Of a stretch of DNA of 64,000 nucleotides, positions 12,424 to 24,886 are shown piece by piece. The notes under the pieces are model-generated. The model worked only from the letters and a program-made list of their open reading frames with translations. It made no database searches and was not told where the DNA came from. Both the position numbers and the translations under genes were made by a program. Origin of the DNA: Cryptomeria japonica. Taxonomy: Eukaryota > Streptophyta > Pinopsida > Cupressales > Cupressaceae. The DNA is taken from the NCBI RefSeq assembly GCF_030272615.1, contig NC_081415.1, forward strand, positions 597,559,335-597,623,334. Direction: 5' to 3'. Every line of letters begins with the position of its first letter. The first letter of the stretch is position 1.

Positions 12424-13719
12424 TTAAGTCACCGGTGATGGGTTCTCTTCACTAGGTGAAGGAACAATTTCTTCTCCAAGTGAGTCATCACTTTTCTCCT
12501 TCCAAATCCGATTCATACCCTCTCTGGTTTCCTCAACATCAACTTTCTGCTTGCCTTTCTGATCCTTGAAAGAGTTGGCCGGTTTTCTATTTCTTGATCT
12601 ACAAAATTTTGCTAAGTGCCCCTCTTTGTTGCAATGGTAATAGACCATACCAGATGATCTCCAAGGTCCTGCATTTCCTCTTCCTATTCTTCTTCTACAG
12701 TTCATAGCCACATGACCAAAGTTATTACAAAAGGTGCAAATAACATTTGTTACCTTTTCCATCTTGAATGGACTAAACCGGTTGCCGCAGGATCTTTGCC
12801 AGTTTAGGTTTACCCGGTTATCAAAGTTCCTTATTCGGTCACCATTTGGTCTTGGATGCATGTGTGGTACATGATCATTTTCTCCATAGCTACACTCAAT
12901 ATGTCTATGCCCATACATTCCACATGTGAAGCAATGACCTTCAAACTTTCTTGACACATACCTAGCATTAGTATTGTAATTTGCATTTCTGTTAGGTTTG
13001 TCTCTACATACATTTGCAGTATGACTAGGCTTATGGCAAACAAAGCAGACATGTTTAAAAACCTTCTTACTGGTAGTCTTATTGACTTTAGGAGCAATTT
13101 TGTTCTTTGGATAGTTGCTCTTTGTACTAGAGGATTCACCTTTTTAAGTTGTATGAAAACCAAGTCTAGAGATATCACCCTTCATTCTCTGTGATTGAAT
13201 TTGTTCTTCCAGCATGTTAGAACTTTTGACGAACTTCTTCAATTTCTCATTGGCTTCAACAAGATTTTTGACAAGATCTTCATTATGCTTAGACAGGGTC
13301 TCTTTCAGAGACCATGCCAGCTCAAGATCTAGCTTTAGGTTCTCCTTTTCTTTTGTTTCAACAATCAAGTTCTCATGCATAGTGTCTTTTTCTCGTTTGA
13401 TCTTTATAATCTCTTGATCTCTTTCCTTGATAAGATCTTCAATAGCTCTTATGGCTTCCAGTTCCTGACTCATGTGGATAGTGAGACCTTCTAGCTCTCT
13501 CCTTAGATTCAATTTCTCACCGTTCAACTTTTCAACTTCTCCTTCTAAAGCTTCAATATTGGCTTCATCTAAAGAACTATTATCAGATGTTTCTAGCAGC
13601 TTTTCAGATAGCTCTCTCCTTTTGACTTGAGAAGCTTTTAGTTTGCCCCTAAGGGATTCAAATTCATTTCTGCTAGCTTCTAGCTCTTTAGCCATCTCGA
13701 AGTAGCTCCTGTCCCCCAT
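12424..13719 (-). pseudogene. Gag-like protein: coiled coil plus four zinc knuckles
   Basis: I chose ATG 13719 (MGDRSYFEMAKELEASRNEF) because the upstream extension runs into the PBS. About 180 residues of heptad-rich coiled coil follow (ELEASRNEFESLRGKLKAS, and on to LVEANEKLKKFVKSSNMLEE). An in-frame TAA at 13144-13146 is followed in the same frame by zinc knuckles CX2CX4HX4C: CFVCHKPSHTANVC, CFTCGMYGHRHIEC, CTFCNNFGHVAMNC, and a fourth whose first Cys is Tyr (YYHCNKEGHLAKFC). Zinc knuckles bind the element RNA during particle assembly. I see no UBN2-type capsid core, so this may be only the C-terminal half of a copia gag. One stop and one lost Cys mark it as a pseudogene. Confidence 0.78.
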
Positions 13720-13766
13720 GGTAGTTTCAAGACTCCCTTCTAAGTGGTTAGGCTTCAAAGAAGTTA

Positions 13767-13779
13767 GGCTCTGATACCA
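13767..13779 (-). promoter_or_regulatory. Primer-binding site, initiator tRNA-Met
   Basis: On the minus strand this reads TGGTATCAGAGCC, complementary to the 3' end of plant initiator tRNA-Met. It is two bases inside the 5' LTR end (13782), the normal spacing for first-strand priming. Confidence 0.92.
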
Positions 13780-13781
13780 AT

Positions 13782-14887
13782 TGATGGACTTGAAAAGCAC
13801 TGAGAAGGGGGTGAATCAGTGACACCAAATAAAACACTACTTCAAACAGTAACCGGTAGATGAACTTAACCAAGCATTTAAACAAAATACATGCTATCCA
13901 AAAAGATATAACAACATCCACAAAAAGTAAAGCATCCACCATAACACAAGTGTTTTATATGTGGAAAACCCACATAGGTAAAAACCATGATGAGATGGAA
14001 ATCACAAGTTAACTATCTGCAGTAATAGATAACTGATCGGTTAAGGTCTACAAAGTGCTCTACTAGGAGCGAATCTTGTTAGATATCCCAAAGCTTGATT
14101 AGAAGCTTATACCCTGTTAAGATTACTACCCTGTTAGGAGTAACCTCATTGGAGGATTTGAGAATCCAAACTAATGGATCACCTTGTTAGAGGATTTGTA
14201 CAATGAAGCTTGCTAGAGCTTACCCGGTTAGGGGATTTGATTATGTTGTAATGATTAGAAAATAACAAGAATGGTTTGATCTATTCTGAGTAGCACAATA
14301 ATTGCTTGATCAGATCCTTCTGAGTACATTCAACACTGCTCTTCATCTTAACACTTATCGCTCTTCAACAAAAGCTTTCACTCTTGATGCATATTCATAT
14401 TTGCATAACATCCTATTCAAATGATTCACTAAGATGTCTTTAAATAGACATTCAAATCTTATGTCGGCCTAAGGAAATCAAAACACAATTTCCTAGGTGC
14501 AGTGTATCTAGATAAGTGATCAAACTCATCACAAAAATGACCGCCAAGAAATCGATGTTGGTAACTCATCACAAAATTAGATACCGGCTAGAACAGTCAA
14601 TACCGGTTGGAACAAAACATGTGAACCATTGTCCTGGAATCTTCCACTTGATCTCCATCTTCATCTTCAGCTTCATTTTGATGCCGACTTAGTGTAGCCA
14701 CAGGTTATCTCTTAAGCACATACCAGTTGACACAAAGTACCAGTTAGAGATAAACCTTAAACATACTGGTTGATAGTGTAAACCAATTGAAGTTACACCG
14801 GTAGTCAATGTAATCATATGTGTGTGAGAGTGTGTTTCATCAATGACAACAAGTGATGAATACATTACAATTATCATCAAGCCAGCA
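13782..14887 (-). repeat. 5' LTR of the 7.3-kb element
   Basis: Partner of 7595-8635, bounded by TG/CA and followed by ATGCC (14888-14892). Differences from the 3' LTR are frequent by eye, so the insertion is older than the element at 25325-33145. Confidence 0.88.
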
Positions 14888-14892
14888 ATGCC

Positions 14893-16700
14893 ATGATAAA
14901 TACAAACACAAAAGTACAAATGACATTGTCTTTCAACATTTGAAAGGAAACCTTACACATCTAAAATAAATGATAATTATAAATGACTTGTGGGATAGTT
15001 CTTATCTCTGAAAACCCTCCAACAAAATTATGCCACCATTTTTATTAAATCCTATCCTAACCTTTCTTAGACACCTAGTAACACATTATTTTATAAGCCA
15101 TAAAAACAAATTCCAACCATTATGGCCAATAATTAGAGTATGTAATTGAACATGATAATCCAATCAATCGGAAAGTATATAGCCCTTCAATACAATCTCT
15201 AAATCAAGTTGTTCCTGTAGTTAGTTGTTCACAGTGGAACATTCACAACATGTATATAACAAAGAAGGTGGATCAAGGGGCCATCCAAGTGTGCCTATTT
15301 TTCAATGATTTGAATAACCTCACATATTTACCAACTTTCTTTTTTCCACAGTTGTCTTAGACACATTTATGTTGTTTTCTGTCATTTTTATTTGGATTGA
15401 GAATTTTATCCATCTTTTAATATCATCTTGACATGCTAGATATATGATTACATGTGCCCATTTTATAACATGTTATATTTTCACCATATGTGTCATTGCT
15501 AATGTGCACTTATTTAACATAGTTATTTCCTATTAAAAAAACATAACAGTTGTAAGAAAATTGAATGGATTTCTTCAATGTTAACAATTTACCTATATTA
15601 CCTCATTTCATGGTAAATTATTAATACTAAAAAATTAGCGTAATAAATTTAATCATGAACCAATGGATATTAGGTTTATATTCTCAAATATAAAAGAAAT
15701 AATTTTGACAAAACCCAAATTAGGTTTGCCTTATAGTCTTCCTCTAAGAGAGTCTATGAGCTTCGTTTTAGCTAAGATGATTTAGATGTCTAAATCAAGT
15801 ATCCTTTTTCTATAGAAATGAAAATCAAAAGCTAGCTTAGGCATATGTGAAAATAATAAAAAGTAAAGGAGACCCAAAAGAGGTTGATTAATGTGGCAAA
15901 TGACAAAAGCAACAATATAAAGATGGTACAAATTCAAACATGATACAAAGCTTTTAATAATTAAAACTTTGGTGTCTCAAAATTGTCCAAGAGTGATTAC
16001 ACTCTCATTCTTTACTGCCTAAGTCAAAGACATAAAGGGCCAAACGTATTTGTGTATATATGACACAATTATAATTTGAGATTGGAATAAGCTCAACAAT
16101 TTTACATTATTACTATCTATGTTCCTTGACTTCTAAATGAGCAGTAACGAAATAAAAAAAATTACCCCAATAATATGCCCCAATTTGTACACTATGAAAT
16201 CTGAACCATGGTGCATTTTCCTTATGTTATATATGAATATAAAATAGCACGCATACATGGCAAGAATATTTTACATGTAACAGTAGCTAGTGATAGAGGA
16301 AACATGTTTACTTATAACTGTTAATGTTCTACCAAGTATTCTAATTCAATTTTATTTTGCAACTACAAAATGTTGTCCAACTTTTATTATTAGTTATTGG
16401 TAAATCTTTCCAGTAAAAAAATTGTACTATATAATAATTATAAGGGAGTATTATAAATATATGTGTATTTTGATAATTTCAATATCATTATATAAAAACT
16501 AAATTCTATATGATTTTTTGTCAAAATTCTTTAAATCGGAACCACTTTGTAATCTATACTTTGAAAAAAAAATATAGAAAAAATTACTGTAACATAACCT
16601 AATATAACTACTTAATTTCATCAATGAATTAGTCATGACCAAATTTAACTATGTTTTGACGAAGGTGCCATTACAGCTCCCCGTGAGGAATCACTTTCTT
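14893..16700. other. AT-rich spacer, nothing recognised
   Basis: No open frame with family features, no RNA gene, no paired terminal repeats. The sequence becomes more AT-rich toward the R1 repeat. Confidence 0.5.
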
Positions 16701-17012
16701 ATACAACATACTTTTTATTGAAAATAAACACTTAAAAGAAGTGAAAAATATGTCCAAAAGATAAATATAAATATAAAATACAAATTATATTCAAATAATA
16801 TTATTAATAGATATTAAGAAAAATTAATGCATTTAAATATATATTTTATATAATTTTATTTTTATAATAATAAAATATGATAAATTTGATTTAAATAATC
16901 AAAATAAGAATTACCAAAAGTAAAACTAATTAAAAATGATAGGATAAAAAGAGTAAACAACATAGATTCAGTTATATATTTCTTATGTAGTAAGTATAGT
17001 TCAAAAGTAAAA
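16700..17012. repeat. R1 repeat copy A, first piece
   Basis: AT-rich sequence matching 48540-48760, including shared GAATTACCAAAAG and TATAGTTCAAAAGTAAAA. It ends in the LINE 1 target duplication (16993-17012). The left limit is approximate. R1 encodes no recognisable protein. Confidence 0.65.
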
Positions 17013-17056
17013 ATTATTATTGATGCAGGATTAATTCATTGAATTGATTTCAACAG

Positions 17057-18690
17057 ATGGCGAGCGCAGGTGGCAAATTCGGCAGAGGTAGCAGCAGCGA
17101 CAGGCTTCTAACCGGCGAGTAGATTGTAGTGGTTTTGATCAATGGCAAGGGAGGTCAGAGGAAGATTAGATCATGGAGCGATGAAGCTGACAAAGCCTTT
17201 CCAATCGAAGCAATAAGGAACCATACTACCGGCAAGCAACCAACTTTTAATTCATTAGCATGGAATGATCAAACCCCAGGCCGGCCATGGAAGGTGGATG
17301 CACCTAATCCTGTGTGGAGAGGAAGGAGGGATCTTAGAACACAGAAGAAATCTGATGCTAGTTACCCCTACACAAATAGTAATCTTAGGCCAATAAATTC
17401 GCAAGCATGGAAGTAGAACGCCTTTTCTTGGAGCAATGATGGTTGGTTTTGATCTGCGAAGCTTCCTACTTCTGATTTGGCGCACAATTGGAACTTGATC
17501 TTAAAACCTAATCCCTCTATATTGGAGACGAGAACATTTAACATCCCTAATGGTCATAAGCAAGATTTCAACCCTCCTCTAGGTAATGGCCCTAATAAGT
17601 TTTGGAATGGGAGGTTTAGGCAAGACAGAGCCTCGCGAGTTGATCGAGCAGAGGCCTGGCACTCCACTGGCCCAGCCAGAAATTAGCAATCTAATCTAGA
17701 TCGAGTTGGGAAGAATGAACTCGAGCAAAGATACCAATCAGTGGTTTATCCAGACATCCACAAACTGGTAAGGAAAATCTTGAGACCCACTATTATTTTG
17801 GATGATAACAAGATCAATTTGGCTAGGTCAAATCTTCAAGGTTTCTGTTTTTTTACTAAATGGGGTGGAGGCAAATGGTTAAGGGGGAATTTTGAGAAAT
17901 GGTGTAGATCGCAATGCGGGGAGAATATTAACATTAATATCCTTCCGAATGATCTTATTATCTGATTGAGTTTATGAAAAATGAGGACATGTTTAAAGCT
18001 AAAAATAAAGGTCCTTATACTTTGGACGGGATTGGGGTGCACATCATTGACTGGAAACCAAATTTTAATCCCCAGTTCCATTCCTTACCGAAAAACACAG
18101 CCTGGTTAAGGTTATACAACTGCCCATCAGACTATTGGCACATTGAAATTATTAAATATATCTACAAAGAGCTTGGCACCTTTGTATCTGTGGATGATAT
18201 TTTGGAGGATAGGGTTTGGGGTTGCTTTATCAGGATTTGCATTAACACTGGCCAAATTTCCAATATCCCAGAGGAAGTCAAAATTATTGGTGCCGGTAAG
18301 GTTTGGATTCAAAGGATTGACAGAGAAGATCAATTGCATCTTTGCCCCAAATTCTTCTCAAGGGAGCACATAGGTCTTGATTGCGAAGTTTCGGCCTCCA
18401 TCCTTAAAAGTTATGCTTGTGTGCAAACTAAGTCGACTGACATGAAGTTATATAAGGAAAATACAGAAAAACGGGAAACAAATGATGTAGAACAATCCTC
18501 GGCTACCTTTATGAAGGTGGGGGAAAAGAATAACCCTATTGTTAATTCTCCTCTTGTTGTGACTAGTCATCAACAAATCCTTACTGATAACAGTGAGAGT
18601 ACTCAAGCTCTTCTAAATCTCTTGGATGATTCTAAATCCCTTCAAAAGGATATTACAACAAAGCTTGCACAACTTCTCTTTCCTCAGTAA
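17057..18690 (+). pseudogene. LINE 1 ORF1, nucleic-acid-binding protein
   Basis: The start ATG at 17057 (MASAGGKFGRGSSSD) is the first in the element and in frame with the later pieces. In-frame stops occur near 17120, 17414, 17453 and 17684, and a frameshift near 17970 moves to the 17974-18690 frame. That last piece holds the DUF4283-like core of plant LINE ORF1 (LDGIGVHIIDWKPNFNPQFH, TAWLRLYNCPSDYWHIEIIK, DDILEDRVWGCFIRICI). It is followed by a decayed zinc knuckle, LCPKFFSREHIGLDCEV, in which the second Cys appears to be Phe. A coding-like tail continues in another frame to about 19020. Such proteins coat LINE RNA. It is non-functional here. Confidence 0.75.
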
Positions 18691-19044
18691 CCAATAAGGC
18701 TGGTGATTTTAGTGTGATGGAGGATAAGATTATTTCCCCTTTGCTAGCTGATCTAATTGCCTCTGGTGATTTGGGCAAGAAAGGCCCCACCACTGCCTTG
18801 GAAGAAGGAGAATTGATTCCTCTGCCTCGGAATGGGAAGAAGACCTTGAACCGGTTGCTAGCCTGATATTGGATAATACAGAAAAAGGTTTTGGTAAGTC
18901 TGAATCACATATTATTGCACCAAACTTCAATCCAAAGGGCAAAAGGGGGTGCAAATCAAGGAATACAATATCGAAAATCGCAGGTGCAGCTAGTGGGCAG
19001 TCTAAAATTAATTTAGGGAAGGGGAACCCCCTTCCCTAGGAACC

Positions 19045-22000
19045 ATGAGACTACTATCCTAGAATGTCAGGGGCCTCAATGCTCCTGACAAATGGCACTT
19101 AATTAAGTGTTAGATTGATGAGACTAAGGGAGATATTTGGGTATTGCGGGAGACTAAATGGAGTTAGTTTGAGATTATACTAAAAATGAAAGCATGGAAA
19201 CAATGGAATGGTCTATTGAGGTAGTCTGAGGCGACCTCTGGTGGCATGGGAATAATCTAGAACCCTCTGAATGTTCATGTCACTCTCCTTGGCGAAGATA
19301 AATATTGGCAGCATTGTTTGGTCACTAGTTTATGCAAAAATGAGAGCTTCAACCTATTTAATGTCTACGAACCTTCTATTGCCAATGACAAACGTGAAAT
19401 TTGGGCACTCTTGTTAGAAAGATTCCAAAATATTCCTTTGGGCACCTGTGTATTTGCTGGCGACTTTAATGCTATCTTGGCAGGTAATGAAAAGAAGGGT
19501 GGTATTTAGAGGATTGGTTTGGCTCATAAAGATTTCCAAGATTTTGTTGATAAGAATCAGTTATTGGATATTGTCCCAAAGAATGGGACCTTTACATGGA
19601 CAAATAGGCGTACTGGTTTCACTGAAATTGCAGAACGTCTAGACCAGTTTCTAGTTGCCGATGATTAGCTAGCACAAAATCTTATTCTTGAATCATCTAT
19701 TCTACCCCTTGTAGGGTCAGATCATTTCCATTTTTTCCTAAATGTGTCTTTAGGAAAATCTAAGAGTGGCAGTCCTTTCTGGTTTGAATCAATGTGGCTC
19801 AGAGTGTCAGACCTACATGATTTGATAGAAGCATGGTGGAATGAGCCGACTCTCGAAAACAACTCGAGGCTTTTCAAGCTCAATAAGAAGCTCAAGTATA
19901 TTAAGATCAAAATCAAAGAGTGGAATTTGAGTCAGTTCCAAAACATCCATAAGGAGAAACTTAGGATTATGACAGAGCTAGAGTTTTTAACCAATTCTAT
20001 TATAAATTTAGGCATGAATGATGAAATTTTCAGAAGGGAGAACTCTCTCAAGTCTGAACTAAATAAAATTCTTCGGCTAGAGGAAATTCACTGGAGGCAG
20101 AAAGCTAGGGAACTTTGGCTCAAGGATGGGGATAGAAATACCAATTTTTTCCACAGATCGGCTATTGCCAACCATAGCAAGACCAAAATTTTTGAGGTTG
20201 TGAGACCGGATGGCAGTATTGCCAGAGTTTATGAGGATATTGCCCAGGAAGCAGTAAGACATTTTGAATCTTTGATGAATGGCAATTGCCAGAGTGTTCA
20301 AGAAGCAAGAAACAAAATTCTAGACTCTATCCCCTCTATAATCACTGAAAGACACAATAATGAGCTCTTTAAACCTATTGACTTAGAAGAAGTCAGGAAA
20401 GTTACCTTCCAGTTGAATCCTGATAAGACTCCAGGCCTTGATGGTTTTCCTGCAGCCTTCTTTCAACATTTTTGGGATGTTATTGCCCATGATTTGCACC
20501 TAGCGGTAGAAGAATCCAAGAAAAAAATGACTATGTTGGGAGCCATCAATCACATCTTTCTAGCTTTAATACCAATAAAGAAGAACTCTCAGCAAATGGG
20601 TGATTTCAGGCCAATTTCTTTATGCAATTCAGTATACAAAATAGTAACAAAGATCATTGCTAACAGACTGAAGCCTCTTCTAAAATATATTATTTCAGAT
20701 GAGCAGAGTGGCTTTGCCCTTGGTCTCTCTATTGTTGGAGGCATCATTACTACTCATGAGATCCTCCACACTGCAAGGAAAACTAAAGCTTCTTGCATGA
20801 TATTAAAGTTGGATATCACGAAAGCCTATGATATGGTGGACAGGGAATTTCTTGTAGAAGTATTGAGGAAATTTGGCTTCTGCAATAAATGGATCACTTG
20901 GGTCAGGAATTGTATATCAACCCCCAAATTCTCAGTTTTGATTAACGATTCATCTCATGGCTTCTTCCCTTCAACAAGAGGTATTTGTCAAGGGAATCCT
21001 ATGTCTCCATTTTTGTTTATAATTATGGCTGAAGACTTAGGTCGGCTGATTAAATCTCTTCACCATGATGGTCACTGGTTGGGAGTCAATGTGGCTATAG
21101 GAGTTGAACACTCAACCCACTTGCAATTTGTTGATGATACTATTCTTTTTGGAGCTTCTAGTAGAAGGGAGAAAATGCCCTTAAATACATGCCTGTAATA
21201 CTATTGCAAGGCATCAGGTCAAACAATCAACTGGAACAAGTCATAAGTTTTCTTTATCAATACATTGCCAAATATGTAAGGTGTCCTTTCAAGAATCCTC
21301 AATTTAAGAGTGGCAAACTTTCCAGGTAAATTACTTGGGACTCCTCTTTTCAATGGTCGTAATAAGATTTTCTATTGGTCACATCTTATTGAGAAATACA
21401 AAGCTAGGCTTGAAAATTGAAAAGGGAAGTGGTTATCTTCTGCCAATAAACTTGTACTATGATAAAATCAGTCCTCTCTACCATACCAGTTTTCTCCATG
21501 GCTTGCATGAAGTTACCGGTTTCTATAGAAGAAGGCTTAATTACTTTAATGAGAAATTTCCTTTGGAATGGATCAGATGACAAAGGGAAGTTTCCCTTGA
21601 TTGCCTGGAAAAAAATAAGTCAACCAAAAAGTGTAGGGGGTACTGGTATTCGACATATTTGTATTATGAATCTAGCTATGGGAGCTAAATTGGTGTGGGA
21701 AATTTGTAGAGGAGGTAATCAGAAGTGGGAAAGAATCCTAAAACACAAATATCTGGACTCACTTGAGCCCAAAAGGATTCTCACGGTTATCAACCCTCCC
21801 AAGGTCTAGGCCATTTGGAATTTTATTCTAGAGTGCAGAGAAATCATAAGCGATCAGGTCACTTGGGATGTCAGAAATGGGAGGAATGCATCCTTCTGGC
21901 TAGATTCTTGGAATGGCGAAGAAGCCTTGTGTCATAACTCGTCCCTCCAATCTATAATGAGAGAAACATGCTGACTTTGGGGTCACAAGGTCTATGACTA

Positions 22001-23261
22001 TGATCATTCAATTAAGGAGAATGGTATTGATAAATGGGTGTGGAATTCTCTGGACCCCTTGGCCTTAAACTAAACTCAGAAAGATATTTTTGCTGGTATT
22101 CTAAAGGATCGAATCATTCATCCATCCCCGGATGAGGACATCATTAGATGGTGTGGCTCCTTTGATGGTAAGTATAAGGTCTGTTTTGGCTATAAATTGA
22201 AAGAAGCTGCAGTTGACAAGAAGGATTGGCCGGTTAATCTATTCTGGCACAAACATCTTCCTAAAGCAGGCTCCTTTGCTTGGATCGCTTTTCAGAAGAA
22301 AATTCTAACCAGTGAAAGACTCCTTCAACTGGGTATTAATGGACCCAGTAGATGTGTATTATGTCAGAATCAAGAGGAAAAAATTGACCACCTTTTGCTT
22401 CATGACAAATTCTCCAGCAACTATTGGTGGCATTTTATGAGGAAGCTAAATCTGGTATGCCCTTTTCCAAAAGGTTTGGATGATTGTTTTTTACTATGGC
22501 CTAAATCAAAATACAAGGCGTTATTTGGGGACTTATTTATTATCCTACCCTCATTGATGATTTGGGAAATTTGGAAAGAAAGGAACCGAAGAATTTTCTA
22601 GGATAAAGAAATGGGCCAATTAGCCCTCGGTGGGAAAATAGAGAATCACTTGGTTGAGCTCCTGAATGAATCAGCCAAGTCCAAATCGCTGAAAAAGAAT
22701 CTATATACTGATTGGGATTGGAAGCTAAAGCTAGCATTCCCAAATTTGATCATCCCCTCGCTTTTCAGAAATGGCAATCCTGAAATACCGGCTAATCCAA
22801 GGTTGGATGTTAAATGGGTAGTCCCAGAACAAGGGTGGTATAAGATTAACTTTGATGGTGCCTCTGCAGGGAATCCAGGGCGGAGTGATATTGGTTGTAT
22901 TATTAGAGATTCTGACGACATCTATATTAAGGAATTTTTAGAAGACATTGGTTTGGCCACTAACAATGAGGTTGAATTCTGAGCGGTATTAAGAGGTTTG
23001 CAGTTAGGGTCTGAGTTGGGGATAAAAAGAATCCATTTGGAGGGTGATTGATTAAATGTTGTCAATGATGTTCATAGGAACCATACCCCCAGTTGGCGGC
23101 TCAACCTATGGCTTTGACCTATAGTGGGGTTGCTTGAGACCTTTGAAGGTTTTCGGATTAGCCATATCTATAGAGAAGGAAATATGGAAGCAGACAGACT
23201 ATCTAAGATGGCAATTGCAGATGGAGGCCTTGATTTGGGTATTCATCTTGGGCATAGATAA
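19045..23261 (+). pseudogene. LINE 1 ORF2: endonuclease, RT, zf-RVT, RNase H
   Basis: The start ATG at 19045 is followed by a WNVRGLN-type endonuclease start whose Trp codon is TAG. Endonuclease motifs GDFNAILAGNEKKGG (about 19460-19505) and GSDHFHFF (about 19720) follow. RT spans 19744-21198, with LNPDKTPGLDGFPAAFFQHF, LKLDITKAYDMVDREFL, GNPMSPFLF and the catalytic LQFVDDTILF. A frameshift follows near 21180. The zf-RVT domain is at 22197-22601 (AWIAFQKKILTSERL, CVLCQNQEEKIDHLL). RNase H begins near 22840 (KINFDGASAGNPG), with later catalytic positions NNEVEF, IHLEGD and MEADRLSK, and ends at TAA 23261. This enzyme nicks the target and copies its RNA in place. Multiple stops and frameshifts inactivate it. 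Confidence 0.9.
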
Positions 23262-24073
23262 ATTTGTTTACAACGATCTTTAGGTTTAATGGCTGCATCC
23301 TTTGGCCGATGAATGAACTACTTGGTCCCCTGATGTCTTGGTTCCTACCGGTTGATCATTTATAATGGGAGTTGAACTCTTACTGGTTATGGGTCTCTCT
23401 TGATTGTGGTATTCGGGCTCCTATCGGTAAGAGTATCCATCTCGGTTGCTCGGTCTCTTCTGGTTGGTGATTCTGTCGCTCACATAGGTTTATTGTACCT
23501 TTCCCCAACTGGTACTTACTATGTTCCAGTATAGGATCTCGTCGAGGTTACTATAGTCCTATTGTAGATGCTACCAGAATGATAATCTAGCAAATCTCTA
23601 ATAAGAAGCAACAATCATTTCTTTCCTTAGATACCCTGTTCAGATTGAGGCACATCTTTATTTTGATTATGGTGGTTTATAACGCTTAAGTGATGTAACC
23701 GATCCTATTCTAAGCACGAAATGTTTGTTTCCCCGATGTTTTGGCCCCTACCGGTGGTAGCACTTACCGGGAGACATATTCTTACCGGGTCTCTTGCTTA
23801 GGCTCCTACCATTATTCTTTATGGTTTCAGTAATTTGATCTTGCCGAGGCCACTAACTCCAACTTTGGTTGAGTTGTTGTCAGAAGATAATCTAATTTTC
23901 ATCATTATTGTTAGATATCATAAAGTTGGTCATCGGATGACATCAAAGAGGCAATTAATAACGATTAAAGGTGGCATGCTTGAGTTGTTCTTTGTTTGTG
24001 CGAAATAATTTGGCTCGATTAGCTAAGTCCTCGAGCTCCTCAACCTTTATGAGATTTCTAAGATAAATAAAGA

Positions 24074-24886
24074 ATGACCTGCATATTTTTAACATATCAA
24101 GCTCTCCTTCTTTCTTGCTCTATTGTCCTTACAATGGAAACACCGATTTTGCTAGAGGCAACTTGTTGTCAGATGGCATTCCTAGGCAAAATCTATGATA
24201 AGCATCTGCAATCGGTTCTTTCCTCAAGCCACCCTTTGATTTTGCACTATGTTAATAGAATTTTGGGGGAGGAATTCCTTAATGCATAACACAGATACAG
24301 AGCCAATGCAGACATCCCGACCTTCTTCCTACCTATGCTGCTCTATATGAGGATTAGCAAACAAAGGGCGAATCTTATCACCCAAATGGTGTTCGAGCAC
24401 CACTTTCTTGGGGAAATTGACGCAGTGTTGGACAATGTTGACGGCAATCTCAGATTGCCCTTCCCCCAGAATTATTATATGAGCTTGGGAAATAGAGTGG
24501 AGATGTGGAAAAAGGTGATTGTAAACTCTCTTGACTTCAATGCCCTAGAGACCTCCTAGTTGATTATTAACAGAAATCTTGAGTTCCTCTGCAAGATTAC
24601 CAGTATACTACCAGTGTTCACGATTGTCGGGAGGAGCACCTTTATACAGGAGGAAGGTCTTTCAGGTAGAGAAGACATTGGCATTATGGCCAACTATGAC
24701 ATAGTTGAAGGCAAATCTTGGGGTCTTGGCCGTGGCGAAGAATGGTTTCCGGATGATGTCTGCCACCCCTGGGAAAAAGTAGAATCACTGGCTCATGCTA
24801 CTTGTGGGAGTGATTTTATGGTTATTCTGGATGTAGCTATTGCACCTGCCCCTGATGACGAGCACCCAGACTCAAACAATGAATAA
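24074..24886 (+). pseudogene. LINE 1 ORF3, unknown function
   Basis: One reading frame runs from ATG 24074, just after an in-frame TAA at 24068, to a stop at 24886: about 270 codons with only two internal stops (24287-24289, 24557-24559). It lies downstream of RNase H and inside the target duplication, so it belongs to the element. The product would contain a Cys-rich start (LLSCSIVLTMETPILLEATC), a helical middle (RISKQRANLITQMVFEHHF, LPFPQNYYMSLGNRVEMWKK) and an acidic end (DVAIAPAPDDEHPDSNNE). I recognise no domain. Plant LINEs normally carry two ORFs, so this may be a captured sequence or a lineage-specific third ORF. Confidence 0.55.

Larger units (their letters stand above)
7595..14887 (-). 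mobile_element. Pol-less LTR retrotransposon, 7.3 kb, copia/Sirevirus-like gag
   Basis: Two direct terminal repeats of about 1.04 and 1.11 kb (7595-8635 and 13782-14887) start with TG on the plus strand. The outer end of the right copy is CA; the left copy has CG-to-TA-type decay at the equivalent end. Both outer flanks carry the 5-bp target duplication ATGCC (7590-7594 and 14888-14892). A primer-binding site and a purine tract sit just inside the LTRs in the order expected for a minus-strand element. The interior encodes a coiled-coil/zinc-knuckle protein and a roughly 990-codon second ORF. No protease, integrase, RT or RNase H motif is visible. I infer a non-autonomous element related to Sireviruses (coiled-coil gag plus env-like extra ORF) that used pol supplied in trans. 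Stops and frameshifts show it is dead. Confidence 0.88.

Noticed and set aside
13767-13779. tRNA-Met-like sequences near 13.77 and 36.47 kb
   Set aside because: Only 11-13 bases match and they abut LTRs, so they are primer-binding sites, not tRNA genes.
7595-14887. Possible CRISPR-like or satellite array from repeated CCGGTT words
   Set aside because: Words are irregularly spaced and lie within LTRs and coding remnants. No regular repeat-spacer pattern.
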